Below are positions 1 to 7,864 of a stretch of DNA of 28,042 nucleotides, piece after piece. A program made the translations under genes and the position numbers. This DNA comes from Thermoplasmata archaeon (GTDB lineage Archaea; Thermoplasmatota; Thermoplasmata; Thermoplasmatales; Thermoplasmataceae), in the NCBI GenBank assembly GCA_021810575.1, contig JAJZIN010000010.1, positions 1 to 28,042 of the forward strand, given 5' to 3'. The notes beneath the pieces are model-generated. The model was not told where the DNA came from. It worked only from the letters and a program-made list of their open reading frames with translations, and made no database searches. Every line of letters begins with the position of its first letter. Position 1 is the stretch's first letter.

Positions 1-828
1 TCAGGCCATTCAGGCTATTTCTTCTTTAAGGGAAGATCACTTGAAAGAATGAAGAGATATGAGGATGCAGTTGAGGCCTACGAAAGCGCTATCAATCTTG
101 AACCGAATTATCCTGATTTCTATTATTTCAGGGCTGATTTATTCAGAAAGATTGGAAAAGATGAAAACGCAATTGAAACACTCAATGATCTTGTATCTCT
201 TGATCCGGGAAACGCAGATTATTACTACTTAAAGGGCAGGTTCCTCCTTGGGATGGGAAATTATGAGGAAGCTGTTTTTAGTTTTGAAAATGCCATAAGG
301 AGGAAAGCATCAAAACCTGATTATCATTTTTACAATGGTGTTTCCCTGAACAGGATTAATAACTATTCCAGGGCGATTGAGGAATTTGGTAAGGCGATAG
401 ACCTGAAGCCTTATGACTACCATTACAGATATTCTAGATCTGAAAACCTCTACTTGCTTGGTAGATACAGGGAAGCCGTTGATGAGTTAGATAGTGCAAT
501 TTCATTGAATCCTGGATATTCAGATTTTTACTATTTGAAATCCAGGGCTTTGATGGGGCTTGGGATGAATAACGAAGCGTCTCAAGAAATCCAGAAAGCA
601 TTAGAGAGTGACCCTTATTCAATTCAGTACTTGCTTACATTTTTTGAAACATATTCTCAGAAAGGAATAGGAAGAGAATATACTGAAATGATTTCAAAAC
701 TGATTGATGATGGCCTCATAGAAAAGAATAAATTATGTCAGTTTCTAACAGAGGGTCTATCAAGTGGTATTGGTGCAAAGACTTCCGAATTGTATGGTGA
801 TATTATGAAAGTAATATGCAAAGAATGA
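1..828 (+). CDS. TPR-repeat protein, 5'-truncated by window start
   Basis: The reading frame is open from base 1, so the start codon lies upstream of the window; the ATG at 49 is internal, because the residues before it (ending FFFKGRSLER) already form the first helix of a tetratricopeptide repeat. About six consecutive 34-residue TPR units are visible, with the pattern of an aromatic-rich helix A, G-x-Y/N before helix B, A-I/V in helix B, and a D/N-P-G/N turn (NLEPN, SLDPG, DLKPY, SLNPG, ESDPY). A helical cap of about 65 residues with no recognised domain follows. TPR arrays are protein-interaction scaffolds; no enzymatic domain is present in the visible part, so the partner and role are unknown. 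No signal peptide or membrane segment is seen. The next gene is 386 bp downstream with its own promoter, so they are probably not co-transcribed. Confidence 0.85.
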   Translation, partial: SGHSGYFFFKGRSLERMKRYEDAVEAYESAINLEPNYPDFYYFRADLFRKIGKDENAIETLNDLVSLDPGNADYYYLKGRFLLGMGNYEEAVFSFENAIRRKASKPDYHFYNGVSLNRINNYSRAIEEFGKAIDLKPYDYHYRYSRSENLYLLGRYREAVDELDSAISLNPGYSDFYYLKSRALMGLGMNNEASQEIQKALESDPYSIQYLLTFFETYSQKGIGREYTEMISKLIDDGLIEKNKLCQFLTEGLSSGIGAKTSELYGDIMKVICKE

Positions 829-1214
829 CTATGTATTTCAACATAGCTAGTTCAATTTTAAGCAGGACCATATTTCTGATTTATGGGATTCCACACATTT
901 CTTGAGATTGCTAAAAACATAAGGATATATGATTGAATTTCCATGAGGAAGGAAAGTTAGCGATAGAAAGATGACTTATAATAGCTCCTAAAAGAAGATT
1001 TTCCAAGATAAGAATTACAGTTAAACCAAGAAAGAATACAAAATACAGCTTGGAATATACTGTATTTTAAAACATATTGCCTCTGCTTAAATCAAATATA
1101 TTAACATATAATATGTGAAGAACATTTATCGTTAATGAATATTTGTTGCAATTTGGGGTGGTCTATAACATATGCCTGCACAAATTATATTTACGTCTTG
1201 CCATATGATAACTT
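829..1214. other. Intergenic region, AT-rich, mostly without recognisable content
   Basis: The stretch has no ORF of convincing length. One open stretch on the plus strand (about 981-1070) reads as a basic peptide (RRFSKIRITVKPRKNTKYS) but has no start codon and is closed by stops on both sides; it could be a decayed coding remnant or chance. The right end holds the promoter of the next gene. Confidence 0.4.
1181..1194 (+). promoter_or_regulatory. TATA-box promoter of the HExxH protein gene
   Basis: An AAATTATATTTAC element is centred about 27 nt before the ATG at 1215. That is the archaeal TATA-to-TSS distance, so the transcript would start at or next to the ATG (leaderless). No Shine-Dalgarno motif is seen. 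This supports 1215 as the true start. Confidence 0.55.
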
Positions 1215-2003
1215 ATGATCAGAATTGAAGACTTTGATACAGGATTTAAAATTGGGGCAAAAACTATAGGAAAGATAAAGAAAATGTCTGGGATACTAAC
1301 GAATCAATTAAACAGGGTACCTATATTTTTGGTAAACGAGCAGACAATGGATGAACTCTGCCACTCAAAGTGTCTGGATAGGGGCTCAGTCGAAGATTTT
1401 TTGCTGGACTATAGAAGATCACTTAATACTAGGGAAAGAGAATTTTCAAAGATAAATCAAATTAGAGACATAATGAAAAAATTGGACAATAGTTTTATTG
1501 AGTGCAAATGCGCGGTGGGTTGTTATATTCCAGAACCAGACTTAGTGTGCAATATACCACATGTTCTTATATGTCCACAGAGGCTCAAGTCCAAAAACAG
1601 GATACAACAGGAAGATCTTCTAATAGAGGTAATTCTTCATGAGCTTACACACGCTTTCTTCTCATCCGCAGAGAATACTATGGATGTTAGTAAGCATATT
1701 ATAGAAGAGTCCCTGTGCGAAGCATATTCCTTTTACAAATTTGAAAATCCAGAAAATATCTTCGATTTCGTTACGAATCCGAACATGCCGCCCGAGTATA
1801 CTTCCTTTGCATTCTGGATAGAAATGTCAAGGAATCTGCCTCTGATCATGGTGATGAACCACTGGAGAGAAAAGAATTATAAGTCTATAGTATATTCAGT
1901 TTTCTCATATTCAAGATTATTATATCATGATCTTTTGTATGAGGGTCTATCCTTTGATGAGTCTTTAGCGGAAGTGGCGTTTCTTCTCCTTTTGTTTTCT
2001 TAA
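1215..2003 (+). CDS. HExxH zinc-peptidase-like protein
   Basis: The 262-residue product contains HELTH at residues 142-146 (two Zn-binding His and the catalytic Glu), followed about 20 residues later by EESLCEA (164-170), which could supply the third, Glu, ligand of a gluzincin-type metallopeptidase. The residue before the motif is hydrophobic (VILHELTHAFF), as usual for such helices. Seven Cys residues lie in the first 120 positions, including ECKCAVGCY (96-104), which may bind a second metal. No signal peptide is visible, so a cytoplasmic location is likely. The exact family is not recognised and a substrate cannot be named. The protein ends abruptly in AFLLLLFS, while a coding-like stretch follows in another frame (see 2004-2121), so the C-terminus may be frameshifted. 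The start is supported by the leaderless TATA spacing. Confidence 0.65.
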   Translation: MIRIEDFDTGFKIGAKTIGKIKKMSGILTNQLNRVPIFLVNEQTMDELCHSKCLDRGSVEDFLLDYRRSLNTREREFSKINQIRDIMKKLDNSFIECKCAVGCYIPEPDLVCNIPHVLICPQRLKSKNRIQQEDLLIEVILHELTHAFFSSAENTMDVSKHIIEESLCEAYSFYKFENPENIFDFVTNPNMPPEYTSFAFWIEMSRNLPLIMVMNHWREKNYKSIVYSVFSYSRLLYHDLLYEGLSFDESLAEVAFLLLLFS

Positions 2004-2121
2004 CAGGAAGTCATTTGGTAGGATTGTTCAATTGGCCTCAAGAAGACATGATATTAGAGATATAGACTTGATTGAAACCACCAAATGCTTTTATCGTCTT
2101 GCAAATGGTAAAGTCAGTTAA
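2004..2121 (+). pseudogene. Possible frameshifted C-terminal tail of the HExxH gene
   Basis: In the plus frame that opens after a stop at 1966-1968, bases 1969-2121 read without interruption. The part beyond 2003 has ordinary protein-like composition (RKSFGRIVQLASRRHDIRD, then IDLIETTKCFYRLANGKVS) and ends in TAA at 2119-2121. There is no start codon. Removing one base from the T-rich run near 1990-1999 joins it to the HExxH protein and gives a natural extension of about 39 residues. It may equally be chance; the claim rests on reading frame and composition only. Confidence 0.35.
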
Positions 2122-2176
2122 TATCACTCTTTAGAAAGTTCTAATACCGAGGTCAGGATTCTTACAGATAAATAAT

Positions 2177-2920
2177 ATGAAAAACACAGTTAATCCTAAA
2201 GGGGAAAGAAGGGATGTGCAGATAAAAGATCGCGAAAATATCCCATCGGATAAGGGAAATATTCAGTCATATTCTAATGTTGATGAACAACTATCTAAAA
2301 GGCGTATGGCATATGGACCAGCAAAACGTGTTCCAACAGATGTAGATTACTGGGCAAATCTGTCAGACGCATCTTGGATTAAATCGTTCAATCTATCAAT
2401 GAGTGGGTATTTTGCTCCACTAAAGGCAAGAATAGCTCGTGGAACTCCTGAAAACAACGCAGCATACACATTCGATAAGGACACACTGAAACTCACAGTC
2501 AATGAAGAAGTCATGAGAAACTGTCTAACCCTCTGGACACATATGAACATTGCCAGAACAGAGGTTCTACTTGCGTTGAAAAACATGGAAGGGTTTGAAT
2601 TTATTACATATCTTTCATCATTAAACAACGATGCTTCAAGAGCCAGAGATAAGATCTTATACAGGATAATTGAAAGGGAAAAACCCGAATATACCGAAGA
2701 ATTTTTAAAGTATCAGTCCTTCGTAGAAAGCAATGAATTTAATGATTCTTCTATTATCGCGGAAAATGATTATTACGGAAAGAGTTTCAGTGGCTTAATT
2801 AATTTGGCAAGTTCTGAAACATTTTTTGCCACAGAAGTTTATGAAATTTATGAAAATTTCTTTTCCTACATGAAAAACAAAAAGGTAGTTTCTTTCTTCT
2901 ACAATTGCTTACAGTTATAG
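2177..2920 (+). CDS. Protein of unknown family beside the CRISPR array
   Basis: The ORF encodes 247 residues and matches no family I recognise. The first ~50 residues are polar and charged, probably disordered. A predicted globular part starts around residue 55 (VDYWANLSDASWIKSF), followed by helical segments (TVNEEVMRNCLTLWTHMNIA; EVLLALKNMEGFEFITYLSS) and an aromatic-rich C-terminus (YEIYENFFSYMKNKKV). There is no signal peptide, membrane span or clear catalytic motif. It lies 174 bp from the leader-distal end of the CRISPR array, but on the opposite strand to the cas operon and array, so a CRISPR role is not implied. I see no convincing TATA box at the leaderless distance and no Shine-Dalgarno motif, so the start is uncertain; co-transcription with the preceding gene is possible. 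Confidence 0.6.
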   Translation: MKNTVNPKGERRDVQIKDRENIPSDKGNIQSYSNVDEQLSKRRMAYGPAKRVPTDVDYWANLSDASWIKSFNLSMSGYFAPLKARIARGTPENNAAYTFDKDTLKLTVNEEVMRNCLTLWTHMNIARTEVLLALKNMEGFEFITYLSSLNNDASRARDKILYRIIEREKPEYTEEFLKYQSFVESNEFNDSSIIAENDYYGKSFSGLINLASSETFFATEVYEIYENFFSYMKNKKVVSFFYNCLQL

Positions 2921-3094
2921 ACTTGTTTTTTAGGGATTTAGTAATGTGGGAAAATTTAAGACTTTATGAAATTCCTGTGGAGATTTCAATCAAGTGAAAC
3001 TCGGAATAACTTTTTTTATAGAAGTAAAAATATAGACTTAATCTTCGTCTCCTCCAAAACCTCTTGTTTTTTATGTATAATTCTCTTTATTTCA

Positions 3095-3130
3095 GGCTAA
3101 AAAGGGCCATGATTTTTCAATCATGGATAG
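3095..3130 (-). repeat. Degenerate terminal (leader-distal) CRISPR repeat
   Basis: The first repeat matches the consensus perfectly from position 9 to 36 but differs at four of the first eight positions (GGCTAAAA against GCTTCAAT). On the inferred transcribed strand this is the 3' end of the last repeat, the usual place for decay at the trailer end of an array. Confidence 0.85.
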
Positions 3131-6100
3131 CTGGATGATAGAGGATTGAAGATATTTAGGGCAGATGCTTCAATAGGGCCATGATTTTTCAATCATGGAT
3201 AGTCCGCTATATCTACAATGCTTGGGAGGCAGAGGGAAAGGCTTCAATAGGGCCATGATTTTTCAATCATGGATAGACAGATATCGCTTTATCATATCCG
3301 GCCTGAACCTTGTTGCTTCAATAGGGCCATGATTTTTCAATCATGGATAGGTCATGAGGGACCTCAAGTTCCTTGAAAAGAGAGGAGCTTCAATAGGGCC
3401 ATGATTTTTCAATCATGGATAGGCAGAATTGAAAGCCCAGATACTGAGCGGAACATACCTGCTTCAATAGGGCCATGATTTTTCAATCATGGATAGTCAC
3501 AGATGCTGATGGATACAGTGCAGTAGACAAGGTGACGCTTCAATAGGGCCATGATTTTTCAATCATGGATAGTGAAAGAGAAATCAGCCAAGAAGAAAGG
3601 TGACGATGGGGCTTCAATAGGGCCATGATTTTTCAATCATGGATAGGTGTTCAAAGACTCTGGTCCTAAACGTATTGTCCCAGCTTCAATAGGGCCATGA
3701 TTTTTCAATCATGGATAGTTGACTGCAACCTTGAAACATCAGCTCTCAACTTAGGCTTCAATAGGGCCATGATTTTTCAATCATGGATAGTATAAGTGTT
3801 CTATGCCCTGATTGCGCGAAGAGGGAGAGCTTCAATAGGGCCATGATTTTTCAATCATGGATAGCCGCTTCTATATTTGCCTCTTTCAGTGGCATACAGA
3901 AGCTTCAATAGGGCCATGATTTTTCAATCATGGATAGCCAACCTAGCACTGATCGATAAACTGGGCAACATGGACGCTTCAATAGGGCCATGATTTTTCA
4001 ATCATGGATAGGATAGTGCTACAGTATCTATTATAACCCTGTACTTGTTGCTTCAATAGGGCCATGATTTTTCAATCATGGATAGCCATAATATGCCCGA
4101 GCAATGCAAGAGCCGGTATGATGCTTCAATAGGGCCATGATTTTTCAATCATGGATAGGCATGTCAATGGTTCTTATGCCTCATACCACTTCAAATTCGC
4201 TTCAATAGGGCCATGATTTTTCAATCATGGATAGGTACGTCTTCAGGGCTTGTTGCAGCTGCCAGGTCGAGCTTCAATAGGGCCATGATTTTTCAATCAT
4301 GGATAGGGGGATTCCTCGGTAACATACAAGGAATCGTTGAAATCTGGCTTCAATAGGGCCATGATTTTTCAATCATGGATAGTTCTGTTCTTTCAGTTTT
4401 GCAATCTTTGCCTTCTTGCTGCTTCAATAGGGCCATGATTTTTCAATCATGGATAGTGTACTCCTGAACTGCGATGTGATCGTCCTTGACGTTGCTTCAA
4501 TAGGGCCATGATTTTTCAATCATGGATAGTCAATATAACTTCTAAGGTAAAGTTTCCTATACAGATAATGCTTCAATAGGGCCATGATTTTTCAATCATG
4601 GATAGTCCATAGAGTTCGATAAGTGGACTTCCCAGCCTGACGAAGCTTCAATAGGGCCATGATTTTTCAATCATGGATAGAGAACCACCTGAACTGTTAC
4701 GGTTGAACCGGTGACATTGCTTCAATAGGGCCATGATTTTTCAATCATGGATAGTGTCATTGCTTCACCTTCCTGGAATCAAGGATCTTCGCTTCAATAG
4801 GGCCATGATTTTTCAATCATGGATAGAAGGTTGCAGTCAAGGGTTTCTGTTTTGGCATCTGAGCTTCAATAGGGCCATGATTTTTCAATCATGGATAGAG
4901 TATTTGCCAGCAGTTAAAGAAAATCCTAAAGACAAGCTTCAATAGGGCCATGATTTTTCAATCATGGATAGAGAAACACGATCTCCGACCAACCGATTAA
5001 GATAACCGCTTCAATAGGGCCATGATTTTTCAATCATGGATAGGGCACGGAAGAAAGATGAAGAAGATTTCCGGACATCTATGCTTCAATAGGGCCATGA
5101 TTTTTCAATCATGGATAGACAGTAGGCGGTATTCTGTCTACCAGCCACCGAATAGCTTCAATAGGGCCATGATTTTTCAATCATGGATAGTTTTACTATA
5201 TTTCTCAAATTTCCGTTATGCAGTTCTGCTTCAATAGGGCCATGATTTTTCAATCATGGATAGAAACCTCGGAAGCATTCACCTGAGGATTGTGAAGGAG
5301 GCTTCAATAGGGCCATGATTTTTCAATCATGGATAGTGTTCTCCAAGGAGATAACCGTAGTCGTAGTCTGTTGTGCTTCAATAGGGCCATGATTTTTCAA
5401 TCATGGATAGTTCTTAGCAGGGATAAAAGACTCCGCAATAAAAGGAGAGCTTCAATAGGGCCATGATTTTTCAATCATGGATAGATTACGATCCCCATTC
5501 TTCTGGAGCAATAAGGTTCTTTGCTTCAATAGGGCCATGATTTTTCAATCATGGATAGTTCTTTAGGGATCATAGGGAAAACTCCCTTTGATTAGCTTCA
5601 ATAGGGCCATGATTTTTCAATCATGGATAGTATTCCCTTGATGCATCAACATACCTTAAGGATCCAACGCTTCAATAGGGCCATGATTTTTCAATCATGG
5701 ATAGTTACTGCCATGTACAACAACAGCGGAAGGGATCCAAAGCTTCAATAGGGCCATGATTTTTCAATCATGGATAGAAGAAGATGAGCTGGCCGTAAAG
5801 GTAGGAGATATCCAGCTTCAATAGGGCCATGATTTTTCAATCATGGATAGTTGCAGTCGTCATTCACGTCCATCACTGAAACCATAACGCTTCAATAGGG
5901 CCATGATTTTTCAATCATGGATAGAATCTATGTTATAGGTAGGTTCTCCATCAGAACCCATGCTTCAATAGGGCCATGATTTTTCAATCATGGATAGTTG
6001 GGACTGAACATAACAGGAGGTATAAAGCCGTACACTGCTTCAATAGGGCCATGATTTTTCAATCATGGATAGCAAAGGGACTGGACGGTATATCAGATCA

Positions 6101-7252
6101 GCAGATAGAGTAGCTTCAATAGGGCCATGATTTTTCAATCATGGATAGAATCAGAATGTGGAATTTTTCTCAAACCTGATACATGGGCTTCAATAGGGCC
6201 ATGATTTTTCAATCATGGATAGGGTCTACCAGGTTTGGTATCCCGATGTAGTTTAACGGGCTTCAATAGGGCCATGATTTTTCAATCATGGATAGCTAAA
6301 AGACAGGAAAGGAAAGGAACACCCATTCTCGCTTCAATAGGGCCATGATTTTTCAATCATGGATAGGTAGTAATCAACCAACTCGTATCCTATGGGAACT
6401 ACTGGCTTCAATAGGGCCATGATTTTTCAATCATGGATAGTATGCGTCTTCGCTTCCTCTCTTCCTGGTGCCTCTCCGATGCTTCAATAGGGCCATGATT
6501 TTTCAATCATGGATAGTGCTCTCTCTTCAGCAGTCATTTCCCTGCAATAACCATGCTTCAATAGGGCCATGATTTTTCAATCATGGATAGAAGAACTTTG
6601 GTTGAACAGTACCGTGATACTGTTCTGCTTCAATAGGGCCATGATTTTTCAATCATGGATAGTCCCGTTTATTATGGCAAGCTGAAAGTACTCAACGTGG
6701 CTTCAATAGGGCCATGATTTTTCAATCATGGATAGGGGTGGTAGGAGTGGGAAAAGAATCTGAAAGGAGGTGATGCTTCAATAGGGCCATGATTTTTCAA
6801 TCATGGATAGTTTGTGTATCTTCCATTGGCCTGCTCACCGGTGAGATGCTTCAATAGGGCCATGATTTTTCAATCATGGATAGGCCACAGCAACCTGCAA
6901 AGCAGATAATTCCACCAACACAGCTTCAATAGGGCCATGATTTTTCAATCATGGATAGAGAAGAACCAGAAGTAAACTTAAGAGCCAAATCTTTAGAGCT
7001 TCAATAGGGCCATGATTTTTCAATCATGGATAGAAAAGCATATTAACAATGGGTTATAAGCCCCACCCCAAGCTTCAATAGGGCCATGATTTTTCAATCA
7101 TGGATAGGATTAAGGCGAAACTGGAAGCCGTCAGTTTTGGGTTGCTTCAATAGGGCCATGATTTTTCAATCATGGATAGAAATGAAAAGAAACAAGGAGC
7201 AGCTGGAGTGGATGAGGCTTCAATAGGGCCATGATTTTTCAATCATGGATAG
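3095..7252 (-). CRISPR. Type I-G CRISPR array, 57 repeats and 56 spacers
   Basis: A 36-bp direct repeat recurs 57 times (by hand count) with 56 spacers of 35-40 bp. On the plus strand it begins GCTTCAATAGGG and ends AATCATGGATAG. Repeats 2-57 look identical; only the first (3095-3130) is degenerate. The repeat contains a perfect 8-bp inverted repeat (CCATGATT/AATCATGG) around a 4-nt loop. Transcription is inferred to be on the minus strand: the degenerate repeat is at the left end, the cas operon and a long AT-rich region lie at the right, and on the minus strand the repeat ends in ATTGAAGC, resembling the common 5' handle of type I crRNAs. No two spacers looked alike by eye. Short ORFs across the array are repeat artefacts. 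Confidence 0.98.
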
Positions 7253-7260
7253 CGCTTTAA

Positions 7261-7283
7261 GTATTTACATAAAGGATAAATAC
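7261..7283. repeat. Leader inverted repeat next to the first CRISPR repeat
   Basis: Perfect 7-bp arms GTATTTA (7261-7267) and TAAATAC (7277-7283) are separated by 9 bp and lie 8 bp from the end of the newest repeat. The position fits a site for a leader-binding protein or the integration complex, or an element overlapping the pre-crRNA promoter. Confidence 0.5.
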
Positions 7284-7300
7284 CTTTGTTTTGAACCTAA

Positions 7301-7326
7301 TTGATGGCTTATTTTGATGGTTTATT
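7301..7326. repeat. 13-bp tandem direct repeat in the leader
   Basis: TTGATGGCTTATT (7301-7313) is followed directly by TTGATGGTTTATT (7314-7326), a 12 of 13 match. It may be a duplicated protein-binding site or a simple slippage product. Confidence 0.45.
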
Positions 7327-7434
7327 TTAAAATCATTTTCGCTTTAATCGAGCGAGTGCCTGTTAATTTATTTTAATCAAACTTAAAATCTACTATGACT
7401 TCTACAGACTGACTTACTAGCTGCTTCCAGGAGA

Positions 7435-7477
7435 TTCGAGAGAAAGCACTCCTTTCTTGGGATCAACGCTTCTCGAA
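7435..7477 (-). other. Inverted repeat downstream of cas2
   Basis: TTCGAGA (7435-7441) pairs perfectly with TCTCGAA (7471-7477). After a 3-nt bulge AGC (7445-7447) pairs with GCT (7468-7470), leaving a 20-nt loop. A smaller palindrome, AACAGT-AG-ACTGTT, lies at 7518-7531. Both fall between the cas2 stop and the array leader and could end or process the cas mRNA, or bind a regulator. No clear T-run terminator follows. Confidence 0.3.
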
Positions 7478-7569
7478 AAATTAATTTTCACAGATAATAC
7501 TAACAAAAACACTTTAAAACAGTAGACTGTTGAAGGATTGATCATGATAAGATGTTCGGTGTGATTATT

Positions 7570-7860
7570 TTATACTATTACCGCCCCTCTTTCCTCAATG
7601 TCTACCTTTTTTCCATAAATTTCTATTTTTCTTTCTGTTCTTTCATCAGATGGGCCAACTGTTATAATCATCAATCTATCTTCCTTATAATTAATTATTT
7701 GATCTAGCTCTGAAATCATTAATGCCTTCTCTTTTGCTGACAAATCACAAACAAAGACTGAATATTGAACTGGATTTCCGAACCCTCTCAATTTGATAAA
7801 GACTTTCCTCAATCGTTTATTATCACTTATATCATAAGTTACTATGATGGTGGCTCTCAT
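7570..7860 (-). CDS. cas2: CRISPR-associated endonuclease Cas2
   Basis: The product bridges the two Cas1 dimers in the spacer-integration complex. I choose the ATG at 7860 (96 residues), which gives the canonical N-terminus MRATIIVTYDISDNKRLRKV: the first beta strand ending in YD (Asp10, the conserved metal-site residue), followed by the helix SDNKRLRKVFIKL. The FGNPVQYSVFVCDLS strand is also typical. An in-frame start 17 codons upstream would add a tail lying inside cas1 and unlike the family. The gene begins 4 nt after the cas4-cas1 stop, with a GAGATGA sequence a few bases before its ATG, so it is the last gene of the cas operon. Length is normal for Cas2 (about 90-100 residues). Confidence 0.93.
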   Translation of the reverse strand: MRATIIVTYDISDNKRLRKVFIKLRGFGNPVQYSVFVCDLSAKEKALMISELDQIINYKEDRLMIITVGPSDERTERKIEIYGKKVDIEERGAVIV

Positions 7861-7864
7861 AGAA

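Larger units (their letters stand above)
7253..7569 (-). promoter_or_regulatory. CRISPR leader between cas2 and the first repeat
   Basis: This 317-nt stretch between the cas2 stop and the newest repeat has no gene. The first ~130 nt next to the array are strongly AT-rich and contain an inverted repeat (7261-7283) and a tandem repeat (7301-7326). A TATA-like GTATTTATCC on the minus strand (7283-7274) would place a start site at about 7253, exactly at the leader-repeat junction, while TTTTAAAAT further upstream (about 7322-7332) is another candidate. Leaders carry the pre-crRNA promoter and the signals that direct Cas1-Cas2 integration; which bases do this here is inferred only from position. 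Confidence 0.75.

Noticed and set aside
2942..2995. 17-codon ORF just left of the array
   Set aside because: It is very short, has no ribosome site or TATA at a fitting distance, and sits in AT-rich sequence where such frames arise by chance.
4733..5237. Two ORFs of 70-71 codons with repeated MIFQSWI peptides
   Set aside because: They are translations of the CRISPR repeat read across spacers on the plus strand; the periodic peptide is the repeat itself.
3095..7252. Plus-strand transcription of the array from the left side
   Set aside because: The degenerate repeat is at the left, and the cas2-adjacent AT-rich leader is at the right; both place the leader at 7253 onward.
3095..7252. Self-targeting spacers against genes in this window
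   Set aside because: A by-eye scan of several spacers found no match in the window; a full search was not possible, so nothing is claimed.
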